Source of the DNA: Rhodospirillaceae bacterium
GTDB lineage: Bacteria; Pseudomonadota; Alphaproteobacteria; SP197
Direction: 5' to 3'
DNA length: 64,000 nt
Assembly (NCBI GenBank): GCA_002722885.1
Contig: PBNE01000013.1
Coordinates: 288,831 to 352,830, forward strand
Shown here: positions 17,266-25,881 of the stretch, piece after piece
How the letters are laid out: every line of letters starts with the position of its first letter
How positions within the stretch are numbered: the first letter of the stretch is position 1
Program-made: the position numbers and the translations under genes
Notes under the pieces: generated by a model
Told to the model about the DNA's origin: nothing
Database searches by the model: none
What the model saw: only the letters and a program-made list of their open reading frames with translations

Positions 17266-18729
17266 ATGTTCGACTCCCTCTCCGACCGCCTGGAAGGCAT
17301 CTTCGACAAGCTCAAGCGCAAGGGCGCGCTCAAGGACGAGGATGTCAGCGCCGCCCTGCGCGAAGTCCGTATTGCCCTGCTGGAGGCTGACGTTGCGCTC
17401 CCCGTGGTGAAGGACTTCATCGAAGCGGTGAAGGAACGCGCGATCGGCCAGGAGGCGCTGCGTGGCGTTAATCCCGGCCAGCAGGTCGTCAAGATCGTGC
17501 ATGACCATCTGGTCGAGACCTTGGGTGCCGATCAGACCGAACTCAACCTGGCTGGCAATCCGCCGATTGCCGTGATGATGGTGGGCCTGCAGGGCTCGGG
17601 CAAGACGACCTCCACGGCCAAGATCGCCCGCTGGCTGCAGGGCCAGGGTGGCGGCAAGAAGGTCCTGATGGCCTCGCTCGATGTGCGTCGTCCGGCCGCT
17701 CAGCAGCAGTTGGCCGTGTTGGGCGAGCAGACCGGGGTTGCGGTGCTCGACATCGTGATGGGCGAACTGCCGGTTCAGATCGCCCGACGTGCGATGGACA
17801 AGGCGCGCAAGGGCGGTATCGACGTCGTGATGCTCGATACCGCCGGCCGTCTGGCGATTGATGAAGAGTTGATGGACGAGGTTGCCGAGATCGGCAAGGC
17901 GGCCCAGCCACAGGAGATCCTGCTGGTGGCTGATGCCATGACCGGCCAGGACGCGGTGAATGTCGCCAGCGCCTTCAAGGAGAAGGTCGGCGTCACCGGT
18001 ATCATGCTGACCCGGATCGACGGTGATGCCCGTGGCGGCGCGGCGCTTTCGATGCGTGCGGTGACCGGCTGTCCGATCAAGGTGCTGGGCACCGGCGAAA
18101 AGATCGAGGAGCTCGAGGTCTTCCACTCGGACCGGGTGGCCGGCCGCATCCTGGGCATGGGCGATGTGGTGAGCCTGGTCGAGAAGGCCGCCGAGACCAT
18201 TGAGCAGGAAGACGCCGAACGCTTCGCCAAGAAGTTCCAGAAAGGCCAGAAGTTCGACCTCGACGACATGCGTCTGCAGCTTCAACAGCTTCGCAAGATG
18301 GGCGGCATGGACGGCCTTCTGGGCCTGCTGCCGGGCGTCGGCAAGGCCAAGAAGCAGATGGCCGCAGCCAAGATCGACGATTCCATGCTGAAGCGGCATG
18401 AGGCGATCCTGTCGTCTATGACCCCGAAGGAACGGGCAGACCCCCGTGTCATCCACGCCAGCCGCAAGAAGCGCATCGCGGCGGGTTCCGGCACTCAGGT
18501 GCAGGACATCAACAAGCTCCTGAAGCAATTCCAGGAGATGAACGGGATGATGAAAAAGGTCCGCAAGATGGGCAAGAAGGGCCAGCTTCCCCCGGGCATG
18601 GAGATGCCCGGTATGCTGGGTGCTGGCGGCGGGGTCGGCGGCCTTGGAGGTGCAGACGGCACGCCCAGCCAGACCGATCTCGAAAAGATGGCTCAGGGCC
18701 TGAAACTGCCGCCGGGCTTCAAGATCTAA
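17266..18729 (+). CDS. ffh: Signal recognition particle protein Ffh (SRP54)
   Basis: A 487-residue SRP54 GTPase that binds 4.5S RNA and signal sequences. The N domain (1-85) opens with MFDSLSDRLEGIFDKLKRKG. The G domain has GLQGSGKTTSTAKIA (near 107), DVRRPAAQQQL, DTAGRLAIDEELM, TRIDGDARGGAAL and GTGEKIEELEVF. The Met-rich M domain (after 300) ends with a Gly/Met stretch and LKLPPGFKI. In related genomes ffh usually precedes rpsP directly; here 2.9 kb intervenes. Confidence 0.97.
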   Translation: MFDSLSDRLEGIFDKLKRKGALKDEDVSAALREVRIALLEADVALPVVKDFIEAVKERAIGQEALRGVNPGQQVVKIVHDHLVETLGADQTELNLAGNPPIAVMMVGLQGSGKTTSTAKIARWLQGQGGGKKVLMASLDVRRPAAQQQLAVLGEQTGVAVLDIVMGELPVQIARRAMDKARKGGIDVVMLDTAGRLAIDEELMDEVAEIGKAAQPQEILLVADAMTGQDAVNVASAFKEKVGVTGIMLTRIDGDARGGAALSMRAVTGCPIKVLGTGEKIEELEVFHSDRVAGRILGMGDVVSLVEKAAETIEQEDAERFAKKFQKGQKFDLDDMRLQLQQLRKMGGMDGLLGLLPGVGKAKKQMAAAKIDDSMLKRHEAILSSMTPKERADPRVIHASRKKRIAAGSGTQVQDINKLLKQFQEMNGMMKKVRKMGKKGQLPPGMEMPGMLGAGGGVGGLGGADGTPSQTDLEKMAQGLKLPPGFKI

Positions 18730-18832
18730 CGAGAAATCCGGAGTTCGGGACGATCGTGATCGTCGTCGCATTTCATACTTTTGAACAAGGTTTAATTGGC
18801 AGCCACATGCCCGGAAGCGAGGAGAGATTCGA

Positions 18833-19078
18833 ATGCGTCGTTTCTGGATAGGTGCTGCGTTGATGTGGGTTGCCGTGCCGCTCATCTACATCGGGTTTCC
18901 CGATACGGTGTCGGCCGGGTTCGCTGAACTTGGTCTCGCTCAGAGTGGTGCCTGGGCCAATCGCGAGACGCTGGTTCTGGGCGGCGTTGGCTGGCTGGCA
19001 CTGGGTGTGGCCGGTGGCCTTGCGTGCCTCGTCAACGTGCTCTCCGGGCGCACGTCTCCGGACAGGGACCCGTCCTAG
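18833..19078 (+). CDS. Small two-TM membrane protein
   Basis: An 81-residue protein of unknown function. It has a hydrophobic N-terminal segment (FWIGAALMWVAVPLIYIGF), a short loop and a second hydrophobic segment (LVLGGVGWLALGVAGGLACL), then a short polar tail. GAGGAGAG upstream of the ATG is a good ribosome-binding site. It is followed after two bases by another small membrane protein gene, so they form one transcription unit. No family assigned. Confidence 0.6.
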   Translation: MRRFWIGAALMWVAVPLIYIGFPDTVSAGFAELGLAQSGAWANRETLVLGGVGWLALGVAGGLACLVNVLSGRTSPDRDPS

Positions 19079-19080
19079 CC

Positions 19081-19329
19081 ATGGCCAGACCGTTCCTCTG
19101 GTTTGCTGGTCTGTGGCTGATCCTGGCGGCGCCCTACCTCCTGTTCGCGGCCAGCTTCGAAGAAGCCTTCACCGCAATCGGACTGGTCGGACGTTCGCTC
19201 TGGGTGGTGCTGGAAGTCGTACTCCACGCAGCCGCTGTCTGGTTTGCGATCGGTATCTACGGGGCTTTTCTGTTCATGGCGTCGGGCATCTTTCGGCGTC
19301 GGTCGCTGCCGCGGAAGGCCCGGCCATGA
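19081..19329 (+). CDS. Small two-TM membrane protein
   Basis: An 82-residue predicted inner-membrane protein of unknown function. It has a TM from FLWFAGLWLILAAPYLLF, an amphipathic stretch, then a second long hydrophobic segment (LWVVLEVVLHAAAVWFAIGI) and a basic tail (FRRRSLPRKARP) that should face the cytoplasm. It starts two bases after the preceding gene's stop and overlaps the next ATG by ATGA. The three small genes are thus tightly coupled. No family assigned. Confidence 0.6.
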   Translation: MARPFLWFAGLWLILAAPYLLFAASFEEAFTAIGLVGRSLWVVLEVVLHAAAVWFAIGIYGAFLFMASGIFRRRSLPRKARP

Positions 19330-19609
19330 CGGAGCGTTCCATGGGCGCGCGTCCGTTGAAGCGCAGGAGCAGGTCAAATCTGAAGGCGGCAGCCTTCCTG
19401 TCGTGGCTGTGGCTGGTCTGGTTCCTGGTGCCGCCGATCTGCATGCCGCGATCGGACTAATGGCGACGCTGGGGGCCTTTCTCAAAGGTAGGCCGCTGAT
19501 CTGGCCATCCGTCGATATGGTGGTAGGAGCGATGCCAACCGTGATCCCGCTCTGGCTCACCGGGCTGGTCGTGATCGCCATCTTCCGACGCTTTGCCTCA
19601 GAAGCCTGA
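19326..19609 (+). pseudogene. Small membrane protein, apparently frameshifted
   Basis: The ATG at 19326 starts a basic N-terminus and a TM segment (AAAFLSWLWLVWFLVPP), but the frame stops at 19460 after 44 residues. From about 19430 the adjacent frame continues with plausible membrane-protein sequence (DLHAAIGLMATLGAF, then PTVIPLWLTGLVVIAIFRRF) to a stop at 19607-19609. Joined, they make a two- or three-TM protein of about 94 residues, similar in size to the two preceding genes. A one-base frameshift near 19430 is the simplest reading. A genuine 44-residue product, or a programmed shift, cannot be excluded. Confidence 0.45.
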
Positions 19610-19617
19610 CGTCAACG

Positions 19618-20358
19618 TCAGACTAGCGAGAGCAGGGGCCTTTCGATCACCACGGCGGTGATGCAGCCGGGACCGGAATGGGAGCCGTGGCGGGAGCCAG
19701 GCGGCAGGCTGACGACATCGCCGGTGACGTAGGTGGTGCCGTCGGGGTCGCTCAGTTCGCCCTGAAGAACAACAAACTCTTCCCAGCCGGTGTGTTCGTG
19801 CAGGGCTGAGCTGGTGCCGGGAAAGAACTGGATCAGGCTCAGGCCCTGGCCGGTCGCCGGATCGGCGCGAATTTTGTGCCAGTCAATGGGATCGGCCGTT
19901 TCGGGCAGGCTGGGGTAACGCGTGAACGCGGCGGACTGCCAGTTCACAATCGTGCGGCCTTCCTTCATCGCTTCGAGCTCATCGTCGCCTTCAACCGTGT
20001 CGATCGGCTCCTGGATCCAGACCATCAGGATACAGCCCTTCGGTGAGTTGGTGCGGTGGCGGGTGCCGGGGTTGTAACTCACGACATCACCGGTCTTGAG
20101 CACGGTCCCGTCGCCGTCGACCAATTCGCCGTCGAGCACGACAAACTCCTCCTGGCCACTGTGCTGATGCAGCTTGGCGCCGCCGCCGGGGGCGACCTTC
20201 AGAAGGTAGGTGCCGTCACCCGGTCCCGGTTCGGCGCGGACCGGGTTCCACATCAGGTCCGTTTCGCCGCCGTCGATGGCGGGATAGGGCTGCCAGTTGC
20301 AGGTCTTCCAGTTGACGACAACGCGCCCCTCGAAATCGCAATCTTCAACGCGGGTCAT
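19618..20358 (-). CDS. Tandem cupin (ChrR-like) protein
   Basis: A 246-residue protein made of two similar cupin domains. The first (residues 1-130) has the metal-ligand strand KLHQHSGQEEFVVLDGEL and GTRHRTNSPKGC. The second (130-246) has ALHEHTGWEEFVVLQGEL and GSRHGSHSGPGC. Both keep HxH...E and the later His, so both can bind metal. Such bicupins are anti-sigma-like (ChrR) or small dioxygenase-type enzymes; none is proven here. ATG 20358 overlaps the agmatinase stop by ATGA, making it the downstream partner of that enzyme. Confidence 0.75.
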   Translation of the reverse strand: MTRVEDCDFEGRVVVNWKTCNWQPYPAIDGGETDLMWNPVRAEPGPGDGTYLLKVAPGGGAKLHQHSGQEEFVVLDGELVDGDGTVLKTGDVVSYNPGTRHRTNSPKGCILMVWIQEPIDTVEGDDELEAMKEGRTIVNWQSAAFTRYPSLPETADPIDWHKIRADPATGQGLSLIQFFPGTSSALHEHTGWEEFVVLQGELSDPDGTTYVTGDVVSLPPGSRHGSHSGPGCITAVVIERPLLSLV

Positions 20359-21311
20359 GATGCCTTGCTCCGGTTGGTTGCCATCAGACATACCATTTCG
20401 AACATCATGTTGGCGACGTTGACGAAGGTGATGCCGATGGGATCGTGCGGCGGCGAGACCTCGCAGATGTCGCCGCCCACGGCGTTGATGCCCATCATGG
20501 AGCGGAAGATCACCTGCATGTCGCGCATGGCGATGCCGCCGGGCTCGGGTACGCCGGTGCCGGGGCAGTCGCGCGGGTCGAGGCCGTCGATGTCGACGGT
20601 GAGATAACAGGGTTCATCGCCGAGGACCTCAAGCGCGAGCTTGATGAAGGCCTCGCGGCCCATGGCCTCGTACTCGTCCATCGGCACCATGGTGATGCCG
20701 ACCTCGTTGCCGTAGCCGATGTCGTCGTCGCCATAACGGGTGCCGCGCAGGCCGACCTGGATGGTACGCTTGGGGTCAATCAGGCCTTCTTCGACGGCGC
20801 GGCGCACGAAGGTCGCGTGGTTGATCCTGGTGCCCATAAAGTCGTCGAAGGTGTCGGCATGGGCATCGACGTGGAACAGGCCCAGGGGACGATCCTTGGC
20901 GATGGCGCGAAGAATGGGAAGCGGCACGGTGTGATCGCCGCCGACCGAAAGCGGCCAGGCGCCGGCGGCATGGATCTCCTCGTAGAAGCCCTGGATCATG
21001 TCGCAGCTTTCCTCGACCTTCATCGGATGGGTCGGGGCATCCCCGACGTCGGCGATGTTGCAGAGCCGGAACGGCGCCACCTTGGTCGCCGGGTTGACGG
21101 CGCGGATCAGGCGGCTGGCCTCGCGTGTGACGGGCGGGCCGTGGCGAGCGCCGAGACGATAGGTCGCACCGAGATCGAAGGGCACGCCGGCAAGCGCGAT
21201 ATCGACATCTGGACCGATCGGGTGACGCTGGGAACGCATGAACGTCGCGATCTCCTGAAAGCGCGGGGTGACACCCGAATCGTAAGGTTTGAAATCGCCC
21301 GGTCCTGACAT
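20355..21311 (-). CDS. Agmatinase / guanidino-acid ureohydrolase family protein
   Basis: A 318-residue Mn2+ ureohydrolase. Metal-binding motifs of the arginase/agmatinase fold are intact: SVGGDHTVPLPIL (near 128), FHVDAHADTFDD (near 151) and YLTVDIDGLDPRDCPGTG (near 236). It removes urea from agmatine, guanidinobutyrate or a related guanidino compound; which one is not decidable. ATG 21311 has GGGAG 8 bases upstream. It forms a two-gene operon with the bicupin. Overlapping palindromes just upstream (21341-21360) look like a regulator site. Confidence 0.87.
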   Translation of the reverse strand: MSGPGDFKPYDSGVTPRFQEIATFMRSQRHPIGPDVDIALAGVPFDLGATYRLGARHGPPVTREASRLIRAVNPATKVAPFRLCNIADVGDAPTHPMKVEESCDMIQGFYEEIHAAGAWPLSVGGDHTVPLPILRAIAKDRPLGLFHVDAHADTFDDFMGTRINHATFVRRAVEEGLIDPKRTIQVGLRGTRYGDDDIGYGNEVGITMVPMDEYEAMGREAFIKLALEVLGDEPCYLTVDIDGLDPRDCPGTGVPEPGGIAMRDMQVIFRSMMGINAVGGDICEVSPPHDPIGITFVNVANMMFEMVCLMATNRSKAS

Positions 21312-21340
21312 TGCGGCGTGCTCCCTAGGGTTTGTGTTGG

Positions 21341-21360
21341 CCACAATTGTGGTAGACCAC
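21341..21360 (-). promoter_or_regulatory. Overlapping palindromes upstream of the agmatinase operon
   Basis: Two perfect inverted repeats overlap here: CCACAATTGTGG (21341-21352) and GTGGTAGACCAC (21349-21360). They lie 30-49 bases before the agmatinase ATG, where a repressor would block transcription. The second contains TGGTnnACCA, the core seen in operators of FadR-subfamily GntR regulators. No such regulator gene is in the window, so the partner is inferred. Confidence 0.4.
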
Positions 21361-21589
21361 GGCAACTGGGCTGACAATGGTTGCCGGAATGTCACAGTTT
21401 CGGGTCCGGTCTTTGAGAATCCTCGGGTTCGAACCGCAAGACAGGGCTTGCCAACGGTGTCGTCTGGGACTATGAACCCGGCCCCACATCCATGAGTTTG
21501 CTTGCTTTGCTGCCGCTGGCGGCGACTGGCCCCCGAAAGACGACGGGACGGCGCCGAGGCGGGCCTGCGATATGAAGGACTGAACGTCG

Positions 21590-22030
21590 ATGTCTTTGAA
21601 GATTCGCCTTTCCCGTGGTGGCGCCAAGAAGCGCCCGATGTACCGCATCGTTGTGGCCGACTCGCGCTCGGCGCGTGACGGCCGCTTCATTGAGCGTCTG
21701 GGCCTCTATCAGCCCATGCTCCCGGGCGATCACCCGGAGCGCCTGACCATGGATACCGACCGGGTCAAATACTGGCTGGGCCAGGGTGCCAAGCCGACCG
21801 ACCGTGTGGCCGTGTTCCTTGGCAATGCCGAGATCATCCCGATGCCCGAGCGCACCAAGGGTTCCGGCAAGCAGGCCATCCGCGAAGCCGAGGCTGCCGC
21901 CGCTGCTGAAGCCGAGGCTGAGCCTGCCGCTGAGGCCGAGGCTGAGCCTGCCGCTGAGGCCGAAGCCGAGCCCGCCACCGAAGAGGTGGCCGAGGGTGGG
22001 GAAGGCGATGGCGAGGAGAAAGCCTCCTGA
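21590..22030 (+). CDS. rpsP: 30S ribosomal protein S16
   Basis: A 146-residue S16. Residues 1-85 are the conserved ribosomal core ([20 protein letters not shown], then [17 protein letters not shown]). Residues about 96-146 are an Ala/Glu-rich acidic tail built from an 8-residue repeat (AEAEPAAE). Such tails are common on alphaproteobacterial S16 and dispensable for the fold. The end of the gene overlaps rimM by 23 bases, coupling synthesis of S16 to its assembly factor. Confidence 0.97.
   Translation: MSLKIRLSRGGAKKRPMYRIVVADSRSARDGRFIERLGLYQPMLPGDHPERLTMDTDRVKYWLGQGAKPTDRVAVFLGNAEIIPMPERTKGSGKQAIREAEAAAAAEAEAEPAAEAEAEPAAEAEAEPATEEVAEGGEGDGEEKAS
21911..21982 (+). repeat. Three tandem 24-bp units in the rpsP tail
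   Basis: The 24-base unit starting gccgaggctgagcctgcc is repeated exactly at 21911-21934 and 21935-21958, with a diverged third copy at 21959-21982. It encodes the AEAEPAAE octapeptide of the S16 C-terminal tail. The near-identical copies suggest recent slippage, so copy number may vary between strains. Confidence 0.8.
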
Positions 22031-22553
22031 GGACTCGTCCTCGGACTGGGTCTGCCTGGGCGTCTTTGGAGCCCCGAAAGGTGTTCGCGGCGCTCTGCGC
22101 CTGACCTGCTTCAACGAAAATCCGGCTGAGATCGCCTCGTTCAACCCGCTCCACGCAGGGCCGGGCGGTGAGACCGTTTCCGTGCGCGTGATCGAACAGC
22201 CCAAACCCGGCCTTTTGGTCGTCAAGGTCGAGGGCGTGGCCGATCGCGATGCCGCAGCCCTGCTGAACGGCACCGAGCTCTGCGTGAGACGCGATGCCCT
22301 GTCCGCTCCGGACGAGGACGAGTTCTATCACCACGACCTGATCGGCATGACCGTCGAACGCCTCGATGGCGCCATGCTGGGCACCGTGAAGGCGGTGTTC
22401 GATCACGGTGCCGGCGATTATCTGGAGGTCCTGCAGCCCGACAGCCGCTCGAGTTTCATGCTGCCGTTCACCCGGCAGGCCGTGCCGACCGTTGATCTGG
22501 TAGGGCGCAAGGTGGTCGCGGCCCCGCCCGAAGGGTTGCTGGACGATGCCTGA
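22008..22553 (+). CDS. rimM: Ribosome maturation factor RimM
   Basis: A 181-residue 16S processing factor that helps assemble the 30S head by binding S19. The N-terminal RimM beta-barrel begins [18 protein letters not shown]. The PRC barrel contains [14 protein letters not shown] and ends with the typical [20 protein letters not shown] 22008 gives [11 protein letters not shown] as leader and lies inside the rpsP 3' end. Its stop overlaps trmD by 8 bases. Confidence 0.94.
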   Translation: MARRKPPEDSSSDWVCLGVFGAPKGVRGALRLTCFNENPAEIASFNPLHAGPGGETVSVRVIEQPKPGLLVVKVEGVADRDAAALLNGTELCVRRDALSAPDEDEFYHHDLIGMTVERLDGAMLGTVKAVFDHGAGDYLEVLQPDSRSSFMLPFTRQAVPTVDLVGRKVVAAPPEGLLDDA

Positions 22554-23286
22554 AAACAGCCCCGAATCCCCGACGGTTCCATGGACCGCGACGGTGCTGA
22601 CTCTGTTCCCGGAGATGTTCCCGGGGCCGCTGGGCGCATCGTTGCCGGGCAAGGCTCTGGAATCTGGACTTTGGGCGCTGGAATCTGTGGACATTCGCGA
22701 TTTTGCGAGTAATAAGCACCGCACTGTTGACGACGCTCCCTTCGGCGGCGGGCCAGGCATGGTGTTGCGGCCCGACATTCTAGCTTCGGCGCTTGACGCC
22801 ACGGCCACCGGAGGTGAGGACGAAGCGCTGATCTATCTCACGCCCCGCGGCGCCCCGCTAACCCAGTCGCGCGTGCGTGAGCTTTCTGCGCTCCGGCGTC
22901 TGGTGCTTGTGTGCGGCCGTTTCGAGGGCGTGGACGAGCGCGTGATCCAGGCGCGGGAGCTTGAGGAAATCTCGATCGGCGATTATGTCCTCTCGGGCGG
23001 CGAACCGGCAGCGGTCGTGCTCATTGACGCCTGTGTCCGGCTTTTGCCGGGTGTGGTGGGTGCGCCCGAGGGATTGGTTGAAGAGAGTTTTGAAACCGGT
23101 CTGCTTGAGTATCCGCAGTACACGCGGCCCAACCCCTGGGAAGGACGCGACGTACCGGAGGTGCTGACGTCAGGACACCACGAACGGGTCCGGACATGGC
23201 GCCAGGAGCAGTCGGAACAGGTCACCCGCGGACGCAGGCCGGATCTCTGGCAGCGCTATCGCGACAGGAACAAGACGGACGAGTAA
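22546..23286 (+). CDS. trmD: tRNA (guanine37-N1)-methyltransferase TrmD
   Basis: A 246-residue SPOUT methyltransferase that makes m1G37 and prevents +1 frameshifting. Visible family motifs are [51 protein letters not shown] and the knot region [20 protein letters not shown], followed by the C-terminal [20 protein letters not shown]. It sits in the standard rpsP-rimM-trmD-rplS order. The start overlaps the rimM stop by 8 bases. Confidence 0.97.
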   Translation: MPENSPESPTVPWTATVLTLFPEMFPGPLGASLPGKALESGLWALESVDIRDFASNKHRTVDDAPFGGGPGMVLRPDILASALDATATGGEDEALIYLTPRGAPLTQSRVRELSALRRLVLVCGRFEGVDERVIQARELEEISIGDYVLSGGEPAAVVLIDACVRLLPGVVGAPEGLVEESFETGLLEYPQYTRPNPWEGRDVPEVLTSGHHERVRTWRQEQSEQVTRGRRPDLWQRYRDRNKTDE

Positions 23287-23315
23287 GACGGCTGCAAGCC
23301 GGCGGAGGACGCAAG

Positions 23316-23699
23316 ATGAACATTCTTCAGAAGATCGAGCAGCAGCAGATCGACGATCTCACGACCGACAAGACCATCCCGGAATTCGGCCCGGGCGACA
23401 CGGTGCGTGTTGCAGTTCGCGTCGTGGAAGGCACGCGTGAGCGTATTCAGAACTACGAGGGCGTGTGCATCGCGCGCAAGAACCGGGGTCTGAACTCCTC
23501 GTTCACCGTGCGCAAGCTCAGCTACGGCGAAGGCGTCGAACAGGTGTTTCCCCTCTATTCGCCGCGTATCTCCGAGATCACGGTCGTGCGTCGTGGTGAT
23601 GTCCGCCGCGCCAAGCTCTATTACCTGCGTGGACGCACCGGCAAGGCCGCCCGTATTGCCGAGAAGCGTGACGATCGCGCCCGCAAGGCCGACAAGTAA
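23316..23699 (+). CDS. rplS: 50S ribosomal protein L19
   Basis: A 127-residue L19 at the 30S-50S interface. Family signatures are [40 protein letters not shown] and the end motif [20 protein letters not shown] 23316 is preceded by GGCGGAGGA. It is the last gene of the ribosomal/RNA-modification block, 87 bases before leuC. Confidence 0.97.
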   Translation: MNILQKIEQQQIDDLTTDKTIPEFGPGDTVRVAVRVVEGTRERIQNYEGVCIARKNRGLNSSFTVRKLSYGEGVEQVFPLYSPRISEITVVRRGDVRRAKLYYLRGRTGKAARIAEKRDDRARKADK

Positions 23700-23786
23700 G
23701 AATAACCTCGGCGGCCCGCACGCCGGTCAGAGTGGCGTCAGCGCCTCTTCCGTCCGCGGACCGCGACCCGGATGGGACCTGACGCC

Positions 23787-25202
23787 ATGACTGCAGCGAA
23801 AACCCTCTTCGACAAGATCTGGGACGCCCATGTCGTCGCCGACAACGGCGACGGCACGTTTCTGATTTATATCGACCGCCACCTTGTCCATGAAGTGACG
23901 AGCCCGCAGGCCTTTGAAGGGCTGCGCCAGTCCGACCGTCCGGTACGCCGCCCAGCCAGCACGCTGGCCGTGGCCGATCACAACGTGCCGACCACCGATC
24001 GCAGCGCCGGGATCGATGACGAGGAAAGCCGCATCCAGGTCGAGACGCTGACCGAAAACTGCAACGAGTTCGGCATTCAGCTCTTCGAGATGAACGACCC
24101 CCGGCAGGGCATTGTGCATATCGTGGGACCGGAACAGGGCTTCACCCAGCCGGGCATGACCATCGTGTGCGGCGACAGCCACACCGCGACCCACGGCGCC
24201 TTCGGCGCGCTGGCCTTCGGTATAGGTACTTCCGAGGTCGAGCATGTGCTGGCGACCCAGACCCTGGTGCAGCGCCGGCCGAAGAACATGCTGGTCACCG
24301 TGGACGGTGAACTCGGCGTCGGTGTCACCTCCAAGGACATCGTGCTCGGTATCATCGGCCATCTCGGCACCGCCGGCGGCACGGGCCATGTCATCGAATA
24401 TGGCGGCTCGGCCATTCAGGCGCTCTCGATGGAAGGGCGCATGACCGTGTGCAACATGTCGATCGAGGCGGGCGCGCGTGCCGGCCTGATCGCACCGGAT
24501 CAAACGACTTTCGATTACATGAAGGGCCGCCCGATGGCGCCGCAGGGTGACAACTGGGACAAGGCTGTCGCCTGGTGGAGCACGCTCCCCAGCGACGAGG
24601 GCGCCCATTACGACGAAGAGATTCACCTGCTGGCGTCCGAAATCGAGCCGCAGGTGACCTGGGGCACAAGCCCCGAAGACGTGTTGCCGATCACCGGCAG
24701 CGTGCCCGATCCCGCCAATGCGCGCGACAAGGATCACCGTGCTGCGATGGAGCGGTCGCTGGCCTATATGGACCTGGAAGCCGGAACCCGGCTCGAGGAT
24801 ATTCCGGTCGATCGCGTGTTCATTGGTTCATGCACCAATGGCCGCATCGAAGATCTGCGGGCCGTCGCTGAAGTCGCCAGGGGGCGCAAGGTTGCCGAGA
24901 ACGTGCATGCGATGGTCGTGCCCGGCTCCGGTCTGGTGAAGAAGCAGGCCGAAGAAGAAGGCATTGATCAGGTACTGATTGAAGCCGGTTTCGACTGGCG
25001 AGAGCCCGGTTGCTCGATGTGCCTGGCCATGAACGCCGACAAGCTGAGCCCCGGTGAGCGCTGTGCCTCCACGTCCAACCGGAACTTCGAGGGCCGTCAG
25101 GGCAAGGGCGGACGCACCCATCTGGTGAGCCCGGGCATGGCGGCTGCGGCGGCGATCAAGGGCACATTGGCCGACGTGCGCGACTTCACGCGCGAAGGCT
25201 GA
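23787..25202 (+). CDS. leuC: 3-isopropylmalate dehydratase, large subunit
   Basis: A 471-residue aconitase-family subunit that isomerises 2- to 3-isopropylmalate in leucine synthesis. The 4Fe-4S ligands are Cys near 349 ([14 protein letters not shown]) and the pair near 409/412 ([10 protein letters not shown]). The start [14 protein letters not shown] is standard; ATG 23787 is chosen over in-frame ATG 23772 because it gives the normal N-terminus. It is followed by leuD after 11 bases. The two form the active heterodimer. Confidence 0.96.
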   Translation: MTAAKTLFDKIWDAHVVADNGDGTFLIYIDRHLVHEVTSPQAFEGLRQSDRPVRRPASTLAVADHNVPTTDRSAGIDDEESRIQVETLTENCNEFGIQLFEMNDPRQGIVHIVGPEQGFTQPGMTIVCGDSHTATHGAFGALAFGIGTSEVEHVLATQTLVQRRPKNMLVTVDGELGVGVTSKDIVLGIIGHLGTAGGTGHVIEYGGSAIQALSMEGRMTVCNMSIEAGARAGLIAPDQTTFDYMKGRPMAPQGDNWDKAVAWWSTLPSDEGAHYDEEIHLLASEIEPQVTWGTSPEDVLPITGSVPDPANARDKDHRAAMERSLAYMDLEAGTRLEDIPVDRVFIGSCTNGRIEDLRAVAEVARGRKVAENVHAMVVPGSGLVKKQAEEEGIDQVLIEAGFDWREPGCSMCLAMNADKLSPGERCASTSNRNFEGRQGKGGRTHLVSPGMAAAAAIKGTLADVRDFTREG

Positions 25203-25213
25203 GGAGACAAGAC

Positions 25214-25819
25214 ATGGACAAGTTCACGAACCTCACCGGCGTCGCGGCTCCGCTGCCGATGATTAATGTCGACACCGACATGATCATTCCCAAGCAGTTC
25301 CTCAAGACGATCAAGCGCACGGGGCTGGGCACCCATCTGTTCGACGAGATGCGCTACAACGACGATGGCAGCGAAAAGAGCGACTTCGTGCTCAACTGCG
25401 AACCCTATCGCAGCGCCGAGATCCTGATCACCGACGAGAACTTCGGCTGCGGCTCAAGCCGTGAGCATGCGCCCTGGGCGCTGTTGGATTTCGGTATCCG
25501 CTGTGTGATCGCGCCGAGTTTTGCCGATATCTTCTTTAACAACTGCGTCAACAACGGGATCCTGGCGATCACCCTGCCGCATGAAGAGGTTCACGCCCTG
25601 CTGCAGGACGCCGATGGCGGGCACAACGCCAGGTTCACGGTGGATCTCGAATCCCAGACCATTATGCGGCCCGACGGCACCACGCTGAGCTTCGAGATCG
25701 AGCCGGCGCGCAAACATCGTCTGCTGAACGGGCTCGACCCGATCGGCATGAGCCTGCAGAAAGACGAAGAAATCTCGGCCTTCGAATCAAAGGCCGCCGA
25801 CGAACGCCCTTGGCTCTGA
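25214..25819 (+). CDS. leuD: 3-isopropylmalate dehydratase, small subunit
   Basis: A 201-residue swivel-domain partner of LeuC. Typical motifs are [20 protein letters not shown] near the start and the substrate-binding [20 protein letters not shown] near residue 77, followed by [16 protein letters not shown]. Length is normal for the bacterial type. It lies between leuC and leuB. Confidence 0.96.
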   Translation: MDKFTNLTGVAAPLPMINVDTDMIIPKQFLKTIKRTGLGTHLFDEMRYNDDGSEKSDFVLNCEPYRSAEILITDENFGCGSSREHAPWALLDFGIRCVIAPSFADIFFNNCVNNGILAITLPHEEVHALLQDADGGHNARFTVDLESQTIMRPDGTTLSFEIEPARKHRLLNGLDPIGMSLQKDEEISAFESKAADERPWL

Positions 25820-25881
25820 CCCGACCAGACAACCAAAACACAGCGTGCCCGAAGGCGCGCGCTTGAAGACGTGAGGCCACA

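Noticed and set aside
16741..18885. Very long open frame antisense to ffh
   Set aside because: High GC content gives long antisense frames across conserved genes. Its translation is His/Arg/Gln rich with no family match, while ffh on the other strand is certain.
21424..21440. GGTTCGAACC-like tRNA T-arm motif upstream of rpsP
   Set aside because: The motif is just a short palindrome. Flanking bases do not form a T-stem, and no acceptor, D or anticodon arms fit on either strand.
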